Both the position numbers and the translations under genes were made by a program. This document shows, one piece after another, positions 28,101 to 35,899 of a stretch of DNA of 64,000 nucleotides. Origin of the DNA: Saprospiraceae bacterium (GTDB lineage: Bacteria > Bacteroidota > Bacteroidia > Chitinophagales > Saprospiraceae); contig JADJXG010000001.1 of assembly GCA_016715965.1 (NCBI GenBank), positions 3,229,501-3,293,500 on the forward strand, given 5' to 3'. The notes under the pieces are model-generated. The model did no database searches, had not been told where the DNA came from, and saw only the letters and a program-made list of their open reading frames with translations. Within the stretch, counting starts at the first letter, position 1. Each line of letters begins with the position of its first letter.

Positions 28101-31099
28101 GCAACGGGGATGACAATCTCACCCTCGCTGGCAATCAGGTCTATTTTGATGATTTCACTGACTTCTGCTGTGCAGATGTAGGACAGAGAGTCATGGTCGT
28201 TCTCAGGGTCTTTGACATCGATCCGGGGGCCGGACCCGTCACTCCGGTCAGAATGACCAGCACCGCTCAGCCGCTCCACGGTCGTTTCAGCGATTGTATG
28301 GTCGAAGTAGAAGTTCAGAACAAAGCCGTTCCTACCGTGATCGCTCCTCCAAATATCGTCGTCAGCTGCTGGTTCTGGTTTGATATTGCCAAGCTCACCA
28401 ATCCCAATGATGAAACTTTCGGTAAAGTCGTCACTGACCTTACCCTCAGAAGAAAGGTGGTTACAAAAGATCTCGTTTGCTACAAGTATTGCGAACGAAA
28501 TGACTATACCGGTTATCCGGGTTTTGTACCGAGCAATCAGGTGCCTAAACCAGCTCCAAATCAAGCCTGCGAGTTCTATTGGCAGTATTTTGACAGCGCT
28601 CACTGGGACCGCAAATACGAACTGGTCTGGGGATTTGATGGTTACGTCCTGGCTCCTTGCGGTGCCACCCCTACCATCACCGTCAACGATCTGCGCGAAT
28701 GCGGACAAGGTATCATCCAACGAATCGTCAGCGCTACAGGACCCAACAACATCAATGTCACCGCCATTCAGACCATCTGGGTGGTTGACTGTGATCCTTT
28801 CTATATCGACGATGCCACTTGCAATGATCCTCGCTTCAGCGATGTCATCTGGCCAAATGGTATCTGCACACAGACTCCGGTCACCCTCAATGGTTGTGGG
28901 GCGGACATCAGCCCGGACAATCCTCAATTGGGTCGTCCGCAAATTATCAACAACGCTGATGACAATTGCGCTTTGATTTCGGTAGAATACCACGATGAGG
29001 TCTTTACCATCGAACCCGATGCTTGTATGAAAATCCTGCGCACCTGGACCATCATCGACTGGTGTCAGTACGATCCTTTCATCGATGCCGACAACGGAAG
29101 ATGGCAAAGACTGCAAGTCATCAAAGTCAGAGATCAGGACAAACCGGTGGTCAGCTGCAACGTAGGACCATGTGAACCGGCAAGCATACACCCAACCCTG
29201 GGTGTTTGTGTAGGACACATCAGCCTCAGCGCAGATGCCACGGACAACTGTACTCCCGTTGACTGGTTGTTCTGGGAATACAAAATAGATGCCTACAACG
29301 ATCGCAAAGGAGTCCACGGAGGTTGGGACTTCAGAGTCGGTACCCTCACTCAAAAACAATTCAACGCAGGGGATACCGTAGAATACAGCCACAATCCTTT
29401 TGCCGACAACCCGCGCAATCCGTTTAATGCCAGCGGCACTTATCCGATCGGTATCCACAGAATCAACTGGTATGTCGAAGACGGTTGCGGTAATGTAGGT
29501 ACCTGCGAAACCCTGTTTGAAATCAGAGATTGCAAGGCACCAACACCTTACTGTCTGACGGGTATCATCACCGTACCTATGCCCAGCAGCGGATGTGTCA
29601 GCATCTGGGCCAAAGACCTGGATAAAGGAAGCTTTGACAACTGCACCCCTCAGGACAGACTCTTGTTCTTCTTTGACAACGACATCAATAAAACAAGCAT
29701 TGATGTGTGCTGTGAGGACTTTGTCAATGCAAGGGTAGACGATGAGCTGATTTTGAGTGTAGAAATGTGCGTACAGGATGAAGAAGGCAACAGAGATTGT
29801 TGCATCACCACCATCGTCATTCAGGACAATCAGGACCTGTGTCCCAACGGAGGTAGCTTCGGTAAAGTAACAGGTGCCATCCTCACTTCCAGCGGACAGG
29901 GTACCGATGAAACTCAGGTCGAACTCAAAAAAGCAGGACAGATCATGAAAGACGTCCATACCTCCGGGGATGGCAAGTATGCCTTCTATTCCCTGGATAT
30001 GTATCAGGATTATGTGATCAAACCTTCCAGAGACGACGACCATCTCAATGGGGTGACTACCGCTGATATCATCAGGATTCAAAAACACATCCTGGGACAG
30101 GAAACCATCTCTGATCCTTATCTGCTCATCGCTGCGGATGTCAATAAATCCAATAGCGTCACCAGTGCTGATATCACTGAAATCAGAAAACTCATCCTCG
30201 GCAGCATCAGCCGGTTTGCCAAAGTCCCTTCCTGGACATTTGTTCCAAAAGACTTTGTCTTCCCTGATCCGGCTCAACCTTTCCAATATGAGGCCTATGG
30301 TAAAGTCAAACTCGATGATCCAAACATGACCCTCGACTTCGTCTCCATCAAAATGGGCGATGTCACCAACAGCGCACGTGCCAACGCTCATGCAGGCATT
30401 AGCGCCAGAACGGCCGGTAAACTCATTTTGGAATTCGACGATGCTCTAATTCAGGCCGGACAAAGCTACAAGCTGATCCTGCGAAGCAGCAACTTCCGAC
30501 AAATCAAGGGTATGCAATACACCCTTCGCTTCGACCACCAGGCTCTCCAGTTTGAGGACATTCAGGGAATCCTATTGGAAATCAACCAGACAAACCTGGG
30601 CCTCACCAAATTACAACAGGGTGTCATCTCCCTGAGCTGGAATAACAAGGAAGCCCTCAGTGCCAAGCCTCAGGATGCTTTGTTCGAATTCCACTTTACC
30701 GCCAAACGAAACGGACGTCTCAGCGAATTGATACACATCAACAGCGACCTGACCAGGGCTGAAGCATATCTTGAAAATGCCGATGTTCTCGATGTCACCC
30801 TCCTGGCCAGAAACGGTCTGACAACTTCCTCTACTGCCTTGTTTGATTTGTATCAGAATGAACCCAATCCTTTTGACAAACAAACCAACATCAGATTCAT
30901 GTTGCCAAAAGATGGACCCGTCACCCTGACCGTCTATGACATCTCAGGTAAAGTCCTCAGGGTCATACAACAAAACGCAGTCAAAGGACTCAATCAGCTG
31001 ACTTTGCAAAAATCTGAACTCGGTGCTTCAGGGGTCTTGTATTACCAACTCGATGCAGACCAACACACCGCCACCAGAAAACTCATCGTCATCGATTAG
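22151..31099 (+). CDS. giant T9SS M36 (fungalysin-type) metallopeptidase with shared tail
   Basis: A 2,982-residue secreted protein. Signal peptide at about residues 1-35. Residues about 37-230 look like the FTP/PepSY-type propeptide of M36 proteases. The catalytic part (about 270-650) has the zinc motif HEYGHGIS (H454, E455, H458) and the third ligand in GEGWSDW (E482), the pair expected of fungalysins. Residues about 664-907 are a glycine-rich domain homologous to that of protein 2 (VCFNYTNSMQTWTVPAGVTS). HYR domains follow to about 1160, then the shared tail with dockerin-like, cohesin-like and T9SS sorting domains. M36 enzymes are endopeptidases made as zymogens and probably digest extracellular protein. 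It is the only member of the array with a recognisable enzyme. One tail residue, Q in NPFDKQTN, differs from L in copies 1 and 2. Confidence 0.94.
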   Translation: MNSKQLLLGGLNRFKAQLFSFLIFFFTFFQIGHSQGSLPKIQEYLNSAKSQFGLKDPDIADFEITSEHTSTISDVLHVYFTQRSSGIEIYTTESSAHFYASGQHFHSNIKFLTNLENYQINSNTPTLNIEQTIIQVLKELGINFTGNINIKEELGTEAREVIIDKGNIAFDDIKAKLKYLPILSLDSRSTSTEKNKLGLMWEIYFYEKNQKHYWHLLANATTGEIVVKNDLVVNCGFEHSCESHLVESNFDFPGYYKVPFTPTPAISNASVAMVGAYRVYPMPVESPGHGGRVLVANPDNALASPFGWHDTNGASGPEFTITRGNNTHAYEDGNNPGFSPDGTGALTFDFPINTNYQMGIDESEPAAITNLFYWTNIIHDLLYQYGFTESAGNFQVNNYGRGGIGNDDVRAEAQDGSGTCNANFATPPDGSRPTMQMYVCGNRDGDLDNAVIVHEYGHGISIRLTGGPGNSSCLNNQEQPGEGWSDWYGLVMTIEPGDQGTDSRGIGTWLFGQAPNGPGIRPFPYSTNLAINPHTYDAIKTAAVPHGVGSVWCAMLWEMTWALIQQYGYSSNFYTGNGGNNRAMALVTEGLKLQPCSPGFVDARNAILRADTVLYGGANACLIWTAFAKRGLGFSAIQGSSGSRSDGTEAFDIPLACQAQAPQTVCFNYTNSMQTWTVPAGVTSVTIEAWGAEGGSAPNNQSSCGNLNMGGDGGYASGTLSVTPGQVLNIFVGGRGFNGAGPGGFNGGGSSVGRDNSTCASGGGASDIRVGGTGLANRVIVAAGGGGAEWSGRCQQAGQGGGLNGGINGYGDNTDPTRNGGPASQAAGGFVGIDNCNSNTGTAGSLGVGGTATQIHSGAGGGGYYGGGGAGCDGHGGGGSSYIGGVTGGITTPGLRTGDGQICITYNGTGGTPPSITCPANINVSCAIDVPAPNINLPIVGGGCRAPLQVTHRRDSITNQTCRDRFIIHRIYRVTDPCNNFSECIQTITVNDVTPPSPFCPANQNLQCASQIPIPNPASVIAADGCGNSGITITHVSDTRVNQTCTNRFTLNRIYRATDICGNSATCLQVFTVFDNVAPSLTCRNLTIYVDQNGNATLIPSAAVVNVSDNCTPAAQITLGASTTNFTCANLGPNQVTIFATDECANVGICTTTVTVLDTIAPVIMGCPIKSPVTLNLGPGACEISWDVPPFMAMDNCLVPSRLFGARNTTTVCLPPASYWSITGGANSWGVMFDLVNTSGMALNLQLLGERAFANVPHRIWYRTTPGGHAPVQGTPAAWTLCATRTPQFGAQFTTIIDSFNLITGVVRDTMVSCTGTRIDSSSVGCLTMLPGETRGIYIHAPGTPGTNASLFNGCTPAQMGNAQITTPLNGATYTGGEFAAPFINSSFGFGGANWIGVIGYNLGASTNLVPLVQTCGAPYGPGCFFPIGCVRLCYEARDAAGNVGRCEFEVCVNEYSNPINELACNDLIQISLDDSCRATIHPDMLLEGGPYACYDNYIVTARDWITNAIIDRDPNRPGVQIDRRDIGRDLRITVTDPRTGNSCWGKATVEDKQAPILTCPPNITVTCAEGTSPAVTGVPSVYENCGGFSLGYRDQASQGDCALGYQTRIIRTWTAEDAYGNRSVCVQTIEESLGDLASVTVPPNYDNIDQPILNCDEKIDRNKNIVPHMLDNPVCLDGYILDSAYWLARPTQLDQYPNRRIPRVLGWNCIDDPADVHFGHPSPDPVYYPQHRLWQPNNPLCWGPDTHIMWIGTGRPGGSTSCHNLAVTYKDIVFDLATPGCDAGPIGCYKVLRQWTVMDWCTSLVGGHSQIIKVGDLVGPQVLYPDSVRVNMDSYVCAGRWEVSPAWLLDNCSNELHYSVEVEHGTVLGNEATGYVVINMPEGIQFAWIVAEDCCGNITRKQVVINVVDRVPPTPICRTWTTVSINGNQSPLDNYARIYAHDLDEGSYDNCAPHVFFKVIRMAELLGTNNGSNSNNTVACNGRNGDDNLTLAGNQVYFDDFTDFCCADVGQRVMVVLRVFDIDPGAGPVTPVRMTSTAQPLHGRFSDCMVEVEVQNKAVPTVIAPPNIVVSCWFWFDIAKLTNPNDETFGKVVTDLTLRRKVVTKDLVCYKYCERNDYTGYPGFVPSNQVPKPAPNQACEFYWQYFDSAHWDRKYELVWGFDGYVLAPCGATPTITVNDLRECGQGIIQRIVSATGPNNINVTAIQTIWVVDCDPFYIDDATCNDPRFSDVIWPNGICTQTPVTLNGCGADISPDNPQLGRPQIINNADDNCALISVEYHDEVFTIEPDACMKILRTWTIIDWCQYDPFIDADNGRWQRLQVIKVRDQDKPVVSCNVGPCEPASIHPTLGVCVGHISLSADATDNCTPVDWLFWEYKIDAYNDRKGVHGGWDFRVGTLTQKQFNAGDTVEYSHNPFADNPRNPFNASGTYPIGIHRINWYVEDGCGNVGTCETLFEIRDCKAPTPYCLTGIITVPMPSSGCVSIWAKDLDKGSFDNCTPQDRLLFFFDNDINKTSIDVCCEDFVNARVDDELILSVEMCVQDEEGNRDCCITTIVIQDNQDLCPNGGSFGKVTGAILTSSGQGTDETQVELKKAGQIMKDVHTSGDGKYAFYSLDMYQDYVIKPSRDDDHLNGVTTADIIRIQKHILGQETISDPYLLIAADVNKSNSVTSADITEIRKLILGSISRFAKVPSWTFVPKDFVFPDPAQPFQYEAYGKVKLDDPNMTLDFVSIKMGDVTNSARANAHAGISARTAGKLILEFDDALIQAGQSYKLILRSSNFRQIKGMQYTLRFDHQALQFEDIQGILLEINQTNLGLTKLQQGVISLSWNNKEALSAKPQDALFEFHFTAKRNGRLSELIHINSDLTRAEAYLENADVLDVTLLARNGLTTSSTALFDLYQNEPNPFDKQTNIRFMLPKDGPVTLTVYDISGKVLRVIQQNAVKGLNQLTLQKSELGASGVLYYQLDADQHTATRKLIVID

Positions 31100-31214
31100 T
31101 CCCGTGGATCAAAAAGGGTAGATAGGACCCACTGAATCAGCTCGCTATTCTTAGAGCATTCACCAAAACTCAACTCAAATAAAAAAGCCTCCACTATGGA
31201 GGCTTTTTTTTTTT
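25629..31214 (+). repeat. copy 3 of the 5.6-kb near-identical tail plus terminator
   Basis: Direct repeat with 9022-14606 and 16434-22018. It matches copy 2 at most variable coding sites. It matches copy 1 in the upstream HYR module, at a few tail sites and in the ~85 bases after the stop, then returns to copy 2 after the terminator. That is a mosaic pattern. Confidence 0.95.
31181..31214 (+). terminator. intrinsic terminator of giant gene 3, possibly bidirectional
   Basis: AAAAAAGCCTCC, loop ACTAT, GGAGGC and a T run. It lies between convergent genes (giant gene 3 and the oligopeptidase). The symmetric A and T flanks would allow it to stop transcription from both sides. Confidence 0.88.
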
Positions 31215-31244
31215 GGAATTCTGAAATTCATGAATTGTATTGCA

Positions 31245-33278
31245 TTACTCTTTTAATAAAACCCCCAATAAGAAAACATAATCCCTTGCTGATTCTCTAA
31301 ATGGCTTGAAACGTCCTGAAGAGCCACCATGACCGGTATCCATATCGCACTCAAACAAAATCTCATTGGATCCCATTTGATTTAATCTGAGTTTTGCAAC
31401 CCATTTAGATGGCTCCCAATACTGAACTTGAGAATCATGGTAACCTGTTCGAATATAAATATTTGGATACAACTGATTCTTTACATTGTCATAAGGGGAA
31501 TAAGATTTCATGTATCTGTAATATATTGGATCATTAGGATTGCCCCACTCATCATATTCTCCAGTGGTAAGTGGAATACTTTCATCCAACATGGTTGTCA
31601 ATACATCAACAAACGGCACAACGGCTATCACTCCTTTCCATAACTGTGGGAATTCATTTAATATATAACCCATTAACATGCCACCTGCAGAACCCCCATA
31701 TGCAAAAAGTTTATTTGCGGAGGCCAATTTTTCTTGTATCACAAACTGCGCGCAGGAAATGAAATCGTAAAACGTATTTTTCTTTGAAAGTAACTTGCCG
31801 CCCTCATACCATTCCCGCCCTAATTCTTGCCCACCTCTGACATGAGCAATTGCAACAACAAATCCTCTATCCAAAAGACTAAGTCTGGCAACACTAAATC
31901 CAGGATCAATCGAAATTCCATAGGATCCATAACCATATAAGAGAAGGGGAGACTGTTCAGAAGGCGGATGGTTTTTGGAAAAAATCAAAGTCAAAGGAAT
32001 TAGTTTAGAATCATGGGACATCACATCCAGCCGTAAAACTTGGTAATGCTCTGATTGAAAATCTCCAGGAAGAATCTGCTTCCAAAAATTAAATCTTTGC
32101 TTATTGATAAAATGAAAACGATAAACTATTTTCGCTGTAATCGGCGTTGAATACTGAAAGTAGATCGAATCAGAATCCGGATTCTTGTTTTTATAAAATT
32201 CAATTACGTAGGCAGACTCATTGAAAGGAATGTAATAGGAATCATCGCTAAATTCTAATACTTTTAATCTTTGAAGACCAGAACTTCGTTCCAATACCAC
32301 AAGTCTGCTGGAAAACAATTCAAAATCTTCAATATAAATGTGTGGAGAATGGGATAACAATATCTCCCAATATTTCATAGAAGTACGATTTTCCAATGTC
32401 TTCATAATTACAAAATTAGGAGCATTCCAATTGGTTCTGATATACCAATCATCAACTAGATGATCCACATAATATTCAATATTGTCTATAGATTCAGTAA
32501 ACAGTTCTGGTTCACTTTCAGGAGCCAATGATGGTAATACCCTTACAGCTGATTGCACTGAAGAAATGGACTCTATCAAAATGTACTTTCTAGATTTGCT
32601 TAGATGAATACTGACATAATATGAATCATTATTTTCTTCATAAACAAGTTGATCTGAAGCTAAAGAGGAATGTAACTTATGTCTTATAACTTTAAATTCA
32701 CGCAATGAATCATCTTTAGATATATAAAACAAAAATTGAGAATCTGCTGACCATTCCATTTCAACTCCACAACTATTACTAATTTCAGCAACCACGCTGC
32801 CATTATGTAAATCTATGATACAGATATTGTAAATTCTTCTACTTAATGTATCGCAACTATACGCCAGGTATTGGTTATTGGGACTTATTGAAAAGCTTCC
32901 CAAATGAAAATACACCTTATCCTTTGCCAATAATTCAATGTCTAGAATGAGTTGAGGATTGGCTGAATCCAAATTAAAAGACCGATAATATTGAGGATAC
33001 TCACTACCATCTTTATATTTTTTAAAATACCAATATCCATTTTCAAACCAAGGTGCTGCTTCTTCATTTGGGGAAATTCTGGAGACAATCTCTTGATAAA
33101 TTTCATCTTCCAAATTCTTATACGGTGTAAACCAAGACTTTGCATATTCATTTTCTTGATTTAAATAATCAATAACCTGTGGTGAGTCTCGCTGATTCAT
33201 CCAATAAAACGGGTCAATTCTTGTGTCTGAATGCTTTACTAGAGATTTATTTTCTTGAATTGCTTTAGGTGGTTGCAT
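31245..33278 (-). CDS. ptrB: oligopeptidase B / prolyl-oligopeptidase family S9A serine peptidase
   Basis: A 677-residue protein of the usual oligopeptidase B length with no signal peptide, so probably cytoplasmic. The N-terminus (KHSDTRIDPFYWMNQRDSP) is typical of the family, followed by the beta-propeller gate region (about residues 70-400). The C-terminal alpha/beta-hydrolase domain has the nucleophile elbow GGSAGG, an Asp in GYHDSQVQ and the His in DTGHGGSSGRF, completing the catalytic triad. Oligopeptidase B cleaves short peptides after Arg/Lys. The acidic residues setting this specificity were not checked, so another S9A specificity is possible. It is convergent with giant gene 3 and stands alone on its strand. 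Confidence 0.88.
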   Translation of the reverse strand: MQPPKAIQENKSLVKHSDTRIDPFYWMNQRDSPQVIDYLNQENEYAKSWFTPYKNLEDEIYQEIVSRISPNEEAAPWFENGYWYFKKYKDGSEYPQYYRSFNLDSANPQLILDIELLAKDKVYFHLGSFSISPNNQYLAYSCDTLSRRIYNICIIDLHNGSVVAEISNSCGVEMEWSADSQFLFYISKDDSLREFKVIRHKLHSSLASDQLVYEENNDSYYVSIHLSKSRKYILIESISSVQSAVRVLPSLAPESEPELFTESIDNIEYYVDHLVDDWYIRTNWNAPNFVIMKTLENRTSMKYWEILLSHSPHIYIEDFELFSSRLVVLERSSGLQRLKVLEFSDDSYYIPFNESAYVIEFYKNKNPDSDSIYFQYSTPITAKIVYRFHFINKQRFNFWKQILPGDFQSEHYQVLRLDVMSHDSKLIPLTLIFSKNHPPSEQSPLLLYGYGSYGISIDPGFSVARLSLLDRGFVVAIAHVRGGQELGREWYEGGKLLSKKNTFYDFISCAQFVIQEKLASANKLFAYGGSAGGMLMGYILNEFPQLWKGVIAVVPFVDVLTTMLDESIPLTTGEYDEWGNPNDPIYYRYMKSYSPYDNVKNQLYPNIYIRTGYHDSQVQYWEPSKWVAKLRLNQMGSNEILFECDMDTGHGGSSGRFKPFRESARDYVFLLGVLLKE

Positions 33279-33409
33279 GATCTTGATAATGATAATTTTA
33301 CAACAAAAGAAAGCAATATATTGGATATAGACCTACCTAGAGACTTCACCAATCGTGTTATATTCATAGAAAATTACTATGCCTTCACTATCTTTGGGAG
33401 ATATATCCT

Positions 33410-34753
33410 ATGCACGAATTTATTCACAACACAAAGAAATTGATGTGGTTATCTGTTCCCATTATGTTGGGCAGTGCGGGTCAGAATTTGATTGCCCTTA
33501 CAGACAGCCTATTTCTTTATGGATACGATGAAAATGATTTTGCCGCCGTCGGCTTTATAAGCGTTTTTTATTTGGTACTTTCTGCAATTGGATTTGGATT
33601 CTCAAAAGGAGGACAAATATTAATCGCTCGAAAATATGGAGATGGTTCTCATTTACAAGTGAATAAATTTTTTTATGCAATATTGATCTTTGAATTGATT
33701 CTAGGCGTTCTATTGTTCTTATGTTTAAAATTTTATTCCAAAGAAATTCTTTCGCTGTTTGTTCAATCGGAAATCATACTCAATAAATCAATTGAATTTT
33801 TAAAATACAGAAGCTACGGATTAATTTTTTCATTTGCCGGCCTTTCTCTTCTAAGTTTATATATGGGAATCGGCAAACCAAGAATCATTTTAATTGATAC
33901 CGTTTTTTTAGGGTTGGTAAATTTAATGTTATGCTATGTACTTGTTTATGGTAAGTTTGGTTTTCCAGAAATGGGCATTTCTGGAGCAGGCTTGGCGAGC
34001 ACTATATCCGAAGCTGCAGCACTTCTCTTTTTTATTGGATACATGGCCTTGGATTCCAATGTTAAGCCATACCGACTCGGTAAACTTCAACCCATTACAT
34101 ACCTAGATATCAGAAACATTATAAAAATTGGTATACCAATAATGTTTCAATCGATGATTGGCATTGCCAGTTGGTTTATATTTTTTAGTTTTATCGAAAA
34201 ATTAGGAGAAAGAGCTTTGGCGATCTCGAATCTATTAAGAGTGCTTTATTTGGTTTTTTCAATTCCCTGTTGGGGGTTTGCTTCTGCAATCAATACCATG
34301 GTTTCACGAACAATAGGGCGGGGCAGAGAAACACGAGTTCTGAAACAGGTTTTTCATTCATCCATCATTTCACTATTGGTAACAGGAATATTGTCCTTTC
34401 CCTTTCTAATTTTTAGTCAAATTTTCCTGCAACCACTTCTTGGGGGAGAACATGGAGGAGTTTATGATGAAACCCAGCCCTATTTAAGTCTATTGTATTT
34501 TATTTTGCTCGTGGCTTCTTTTTCAATCATCTATTTTAATGGTGTTAGCGGAACTGGTGAGGGTTTTAAAGGTCTTAATATACAATTGATTGGATCAATT
34601 TGTTACCTCCTTTTGGCCTACATCTCTATAATATATCCGAATCAATTGGGTCTTAGGTGGGCCTGGATCTCAGAAATGGTGTATTGGGGTATCCAGTGCG
34701 CTCTGTCCTGGTGGGTTTTGAAGTCCGGAAAATGGTACTTTATCAAATTTTGA
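33410..34753 (+). CDS. MATE-family multidrug/toxin efflux transporter
   Basis: A 447-residue, strongly hydrophobic protein with about twelve predicted membrane helices. The N-terminal helix pair (KKLMWLSVPIMLGSAGQNLIALTDSLFLY) and the matching repeat in the second half (IKIGIPIMFQSMIGIASWFIFFSFIEKLGERALAIS) are typical of MATE transporters, which export drugs or metabolites in exchange for sodium or protons. The duplicated six-helix organisation is visible. The substrate cannot be told. It is transcribed divergently from the oligopeptidase with a 131-bp gap. A weak GGATGG/CCATCC hairpin without a T run overlaps its stop region (34754-34772). Confidence 0.88.
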   Translation: MHEFIHNTKKLMWLSVPIMLGSAGQNLIALTDSLFLYGYDENDFAAVGFISVFYLVLSAIGFGFSKGGQILIARKYGDGSHLQVNKFFYAILIFELILGVLLFLCLKFYSKEILSLFVQSEIILNKSIEFLKYRSYGLIFSFAGLSLLSLYMGIGKPRIILIDTVFLGLVNLMLCYVLVYGKFGFPEMGISGAGLASTISEAAALLFFIGYMALDSNVKPYRLGKLQPITYLDIRNIIKIGIPIMFQSMIGIASWFIFFSFIEKLGERALAISNLLRVLYLVFSIPCWGFASAINTMVSRTIGRGRETRVLKQVFHSSIISLLVTGILSFPFLIFSQIFLQPLLGGEHGGVYDETQPYLSLLYFILLVASFSIIYFNGVSGTGEGFKGLNIQLIGSICYLLLAYISIIYPNQLGLRWAWISEMVYWGIQCALSWWVLKSGKWYFIKF

Positions 34754-34925
34754 GGATGGACATCAGCCATCCTTGATCTTAATTAAACAGCCAAATTTTA
34801 TCAAATTTTTAATCGATTGATTTCTATTAATTAATGTAGTATTAATATCCATATACAATTGTATTACAACAAATTAGGCTTTGATAACGAATAAAGATAT
34901 CAAAATAATATATTAGAATTTTCTA

Positions 34926-34933
34926 TATTTTTG
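34926..34933 (+). promoter_or_regulatory. TAnnTTTG -7 box upstream of smc
   Basis: TATTTTTG matches the Bacteroidota -7 consensus TAnnTTTG and ends 7 bases before the smc ATG, so the transcript would have almost no leader. No -33 TTTG was found at the usual spacing. Confidence 0.5.
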
Positions 34934-34940
34934 CGGAACT

Positions 34941-35894
34941 ATGAAATTGAGTAAGCTAGAAATCAAGGGATTTAAAAGTTTCGCAAATGAAACTGTCATA
35001 CATTTTAATGAAGCCATCACAGGGATCGTCGGTCCCAACGGGTCTGGAAAATCAAACATTGTAGATGCTATACGTTGGGTTCTTGGGGAGCAGAAAGGAC
35101 GCGAACTGAGATTGGAGCAAATGTCGGATGTGATTTTCAATGGCACCAAAAAAAGAAAAGAATCCCCAATGGCTTCTGTTACACTCAGTTTTGAAAATAC
35201 ACGACAGATATTGCCAATAGAGTTTCAGCAAATAGCAATTTCAAGATTGTTGTATAGAAGCGGAGAAAGTGAATATAGAATTAATAATGTTCCTTGTAGA
35301 TTAAAGGACATTACCTCCATTTTTATGGACACGGGAATCGGAGCAGACAGTTATGCGATTATTGCTTTGGGCATGGTAGAAGATCTTTTATCCAACAAAG
35401 AAAGTGCTAGACGCAAAATGTTTGAGCAGGCTGCTGGAATATCGAAATATAAATCCAGGAAAAGAGAGTCAATCAATAAATTAAAAGCAACAACAGAAGA
35501 TTTAGCAAGAATTGAAGACCTGCTATTTGAAATTAATAACAATTTAGTTGAATTGGAAAAGCAGGCTAAAAGAGCCAAAAAATTCTACGAATTAAGGGAC
35601 AAATACCGCAATGCAGGTTTGAAGTTATCCGCAATGACAATAAGCTCTTTAAAGGAGCAAATTGGAATTCTTTCGACTCAAATAGACCAACAAATTGGGA
35701 TTTTATCCGAAAAAGAAGTGGAATTAATTACTCAAGAAGCAGAAAATGAGAAATACAAAAAAGATCATTTGGACAAAGAGAGAAGTCTAAGCGAGTTTCA
35801 GAAAAAAGCCAATGACTTATTAGATTTCATTCGATCCATTGAAACAGAAATCCAGGTATTTGAGCAAAAAAATGGTTTGCTGAAAATCAGATAA
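34941..35894 (+). CDS. smc: SMC chromosome segregation ATPase, N-terminal part (frameshifted gene)
   Basis: The first 317 residues of SMC: the N-terminal ATPase lobe with Walker A GPNGSGKSNIVDAIRW (about residues 32-47), the R-loop/Q-loop region, the GIGADSYAII segment, and the start of the coiled coil. The frame stops at 35894 just after NGLLK. Adding one A to the AAAA run at 35883-35886 would read NGLLKNQITQLSSAESD and join smoothly to the next frame, so this and 35900-38497 are one gene of about 1,185 codons, the normal SMC size. SMC forms the ring that organises and segregates chromosomes with ScpA/ScpB. A sequencing error in a homopolymer is the simplest explanation, since loss of smc is usually damaging. 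Confidence 0.9.
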   Translation: MKLSKLEIKGFKSFANETVIHFNEAITGIVGPNGSGKSNIVDAIRWVLGEQKGRELRLEQMSDVIFNGTKKRKESPMASVTLSFENTRQILPIEFQQIAISRLLYRSGESEYRINNVPCRLKDITSIFMDTGIGADSYAIIALGMVEDLLSNKESARRKMFEQAAGISKYKSRKRESINKLKATTEDLARIEDLLFEINNNLVELEKQAKRAKKFYELRDKYRNAGLKLSAMTISSLKEQIGILSTQIDQQIGILSEKEVELITQEAENEKYKKDHLDKERSLSEFQKKANDLLDFIRSIETEIQVFEQKNGLLKIR

Positions 35895-35899
35895 CACAA

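Noticed and set aside
9022..31214. Interpretation of the three repeats as a mobile element
   Set aside because: No transposase, terminal inverted repeats or target-site duplications were seen. The repeat boundaries coincide with protein domain limits and a terminator, which fits duplication and gene conversion.
34754..34772. GGATGG / CCATCC hairpin after the MATE gene as a terminator
   Set aside because: The stem is only 6 bp and no T run follows, so it is not supported as an intrinsic terminator.
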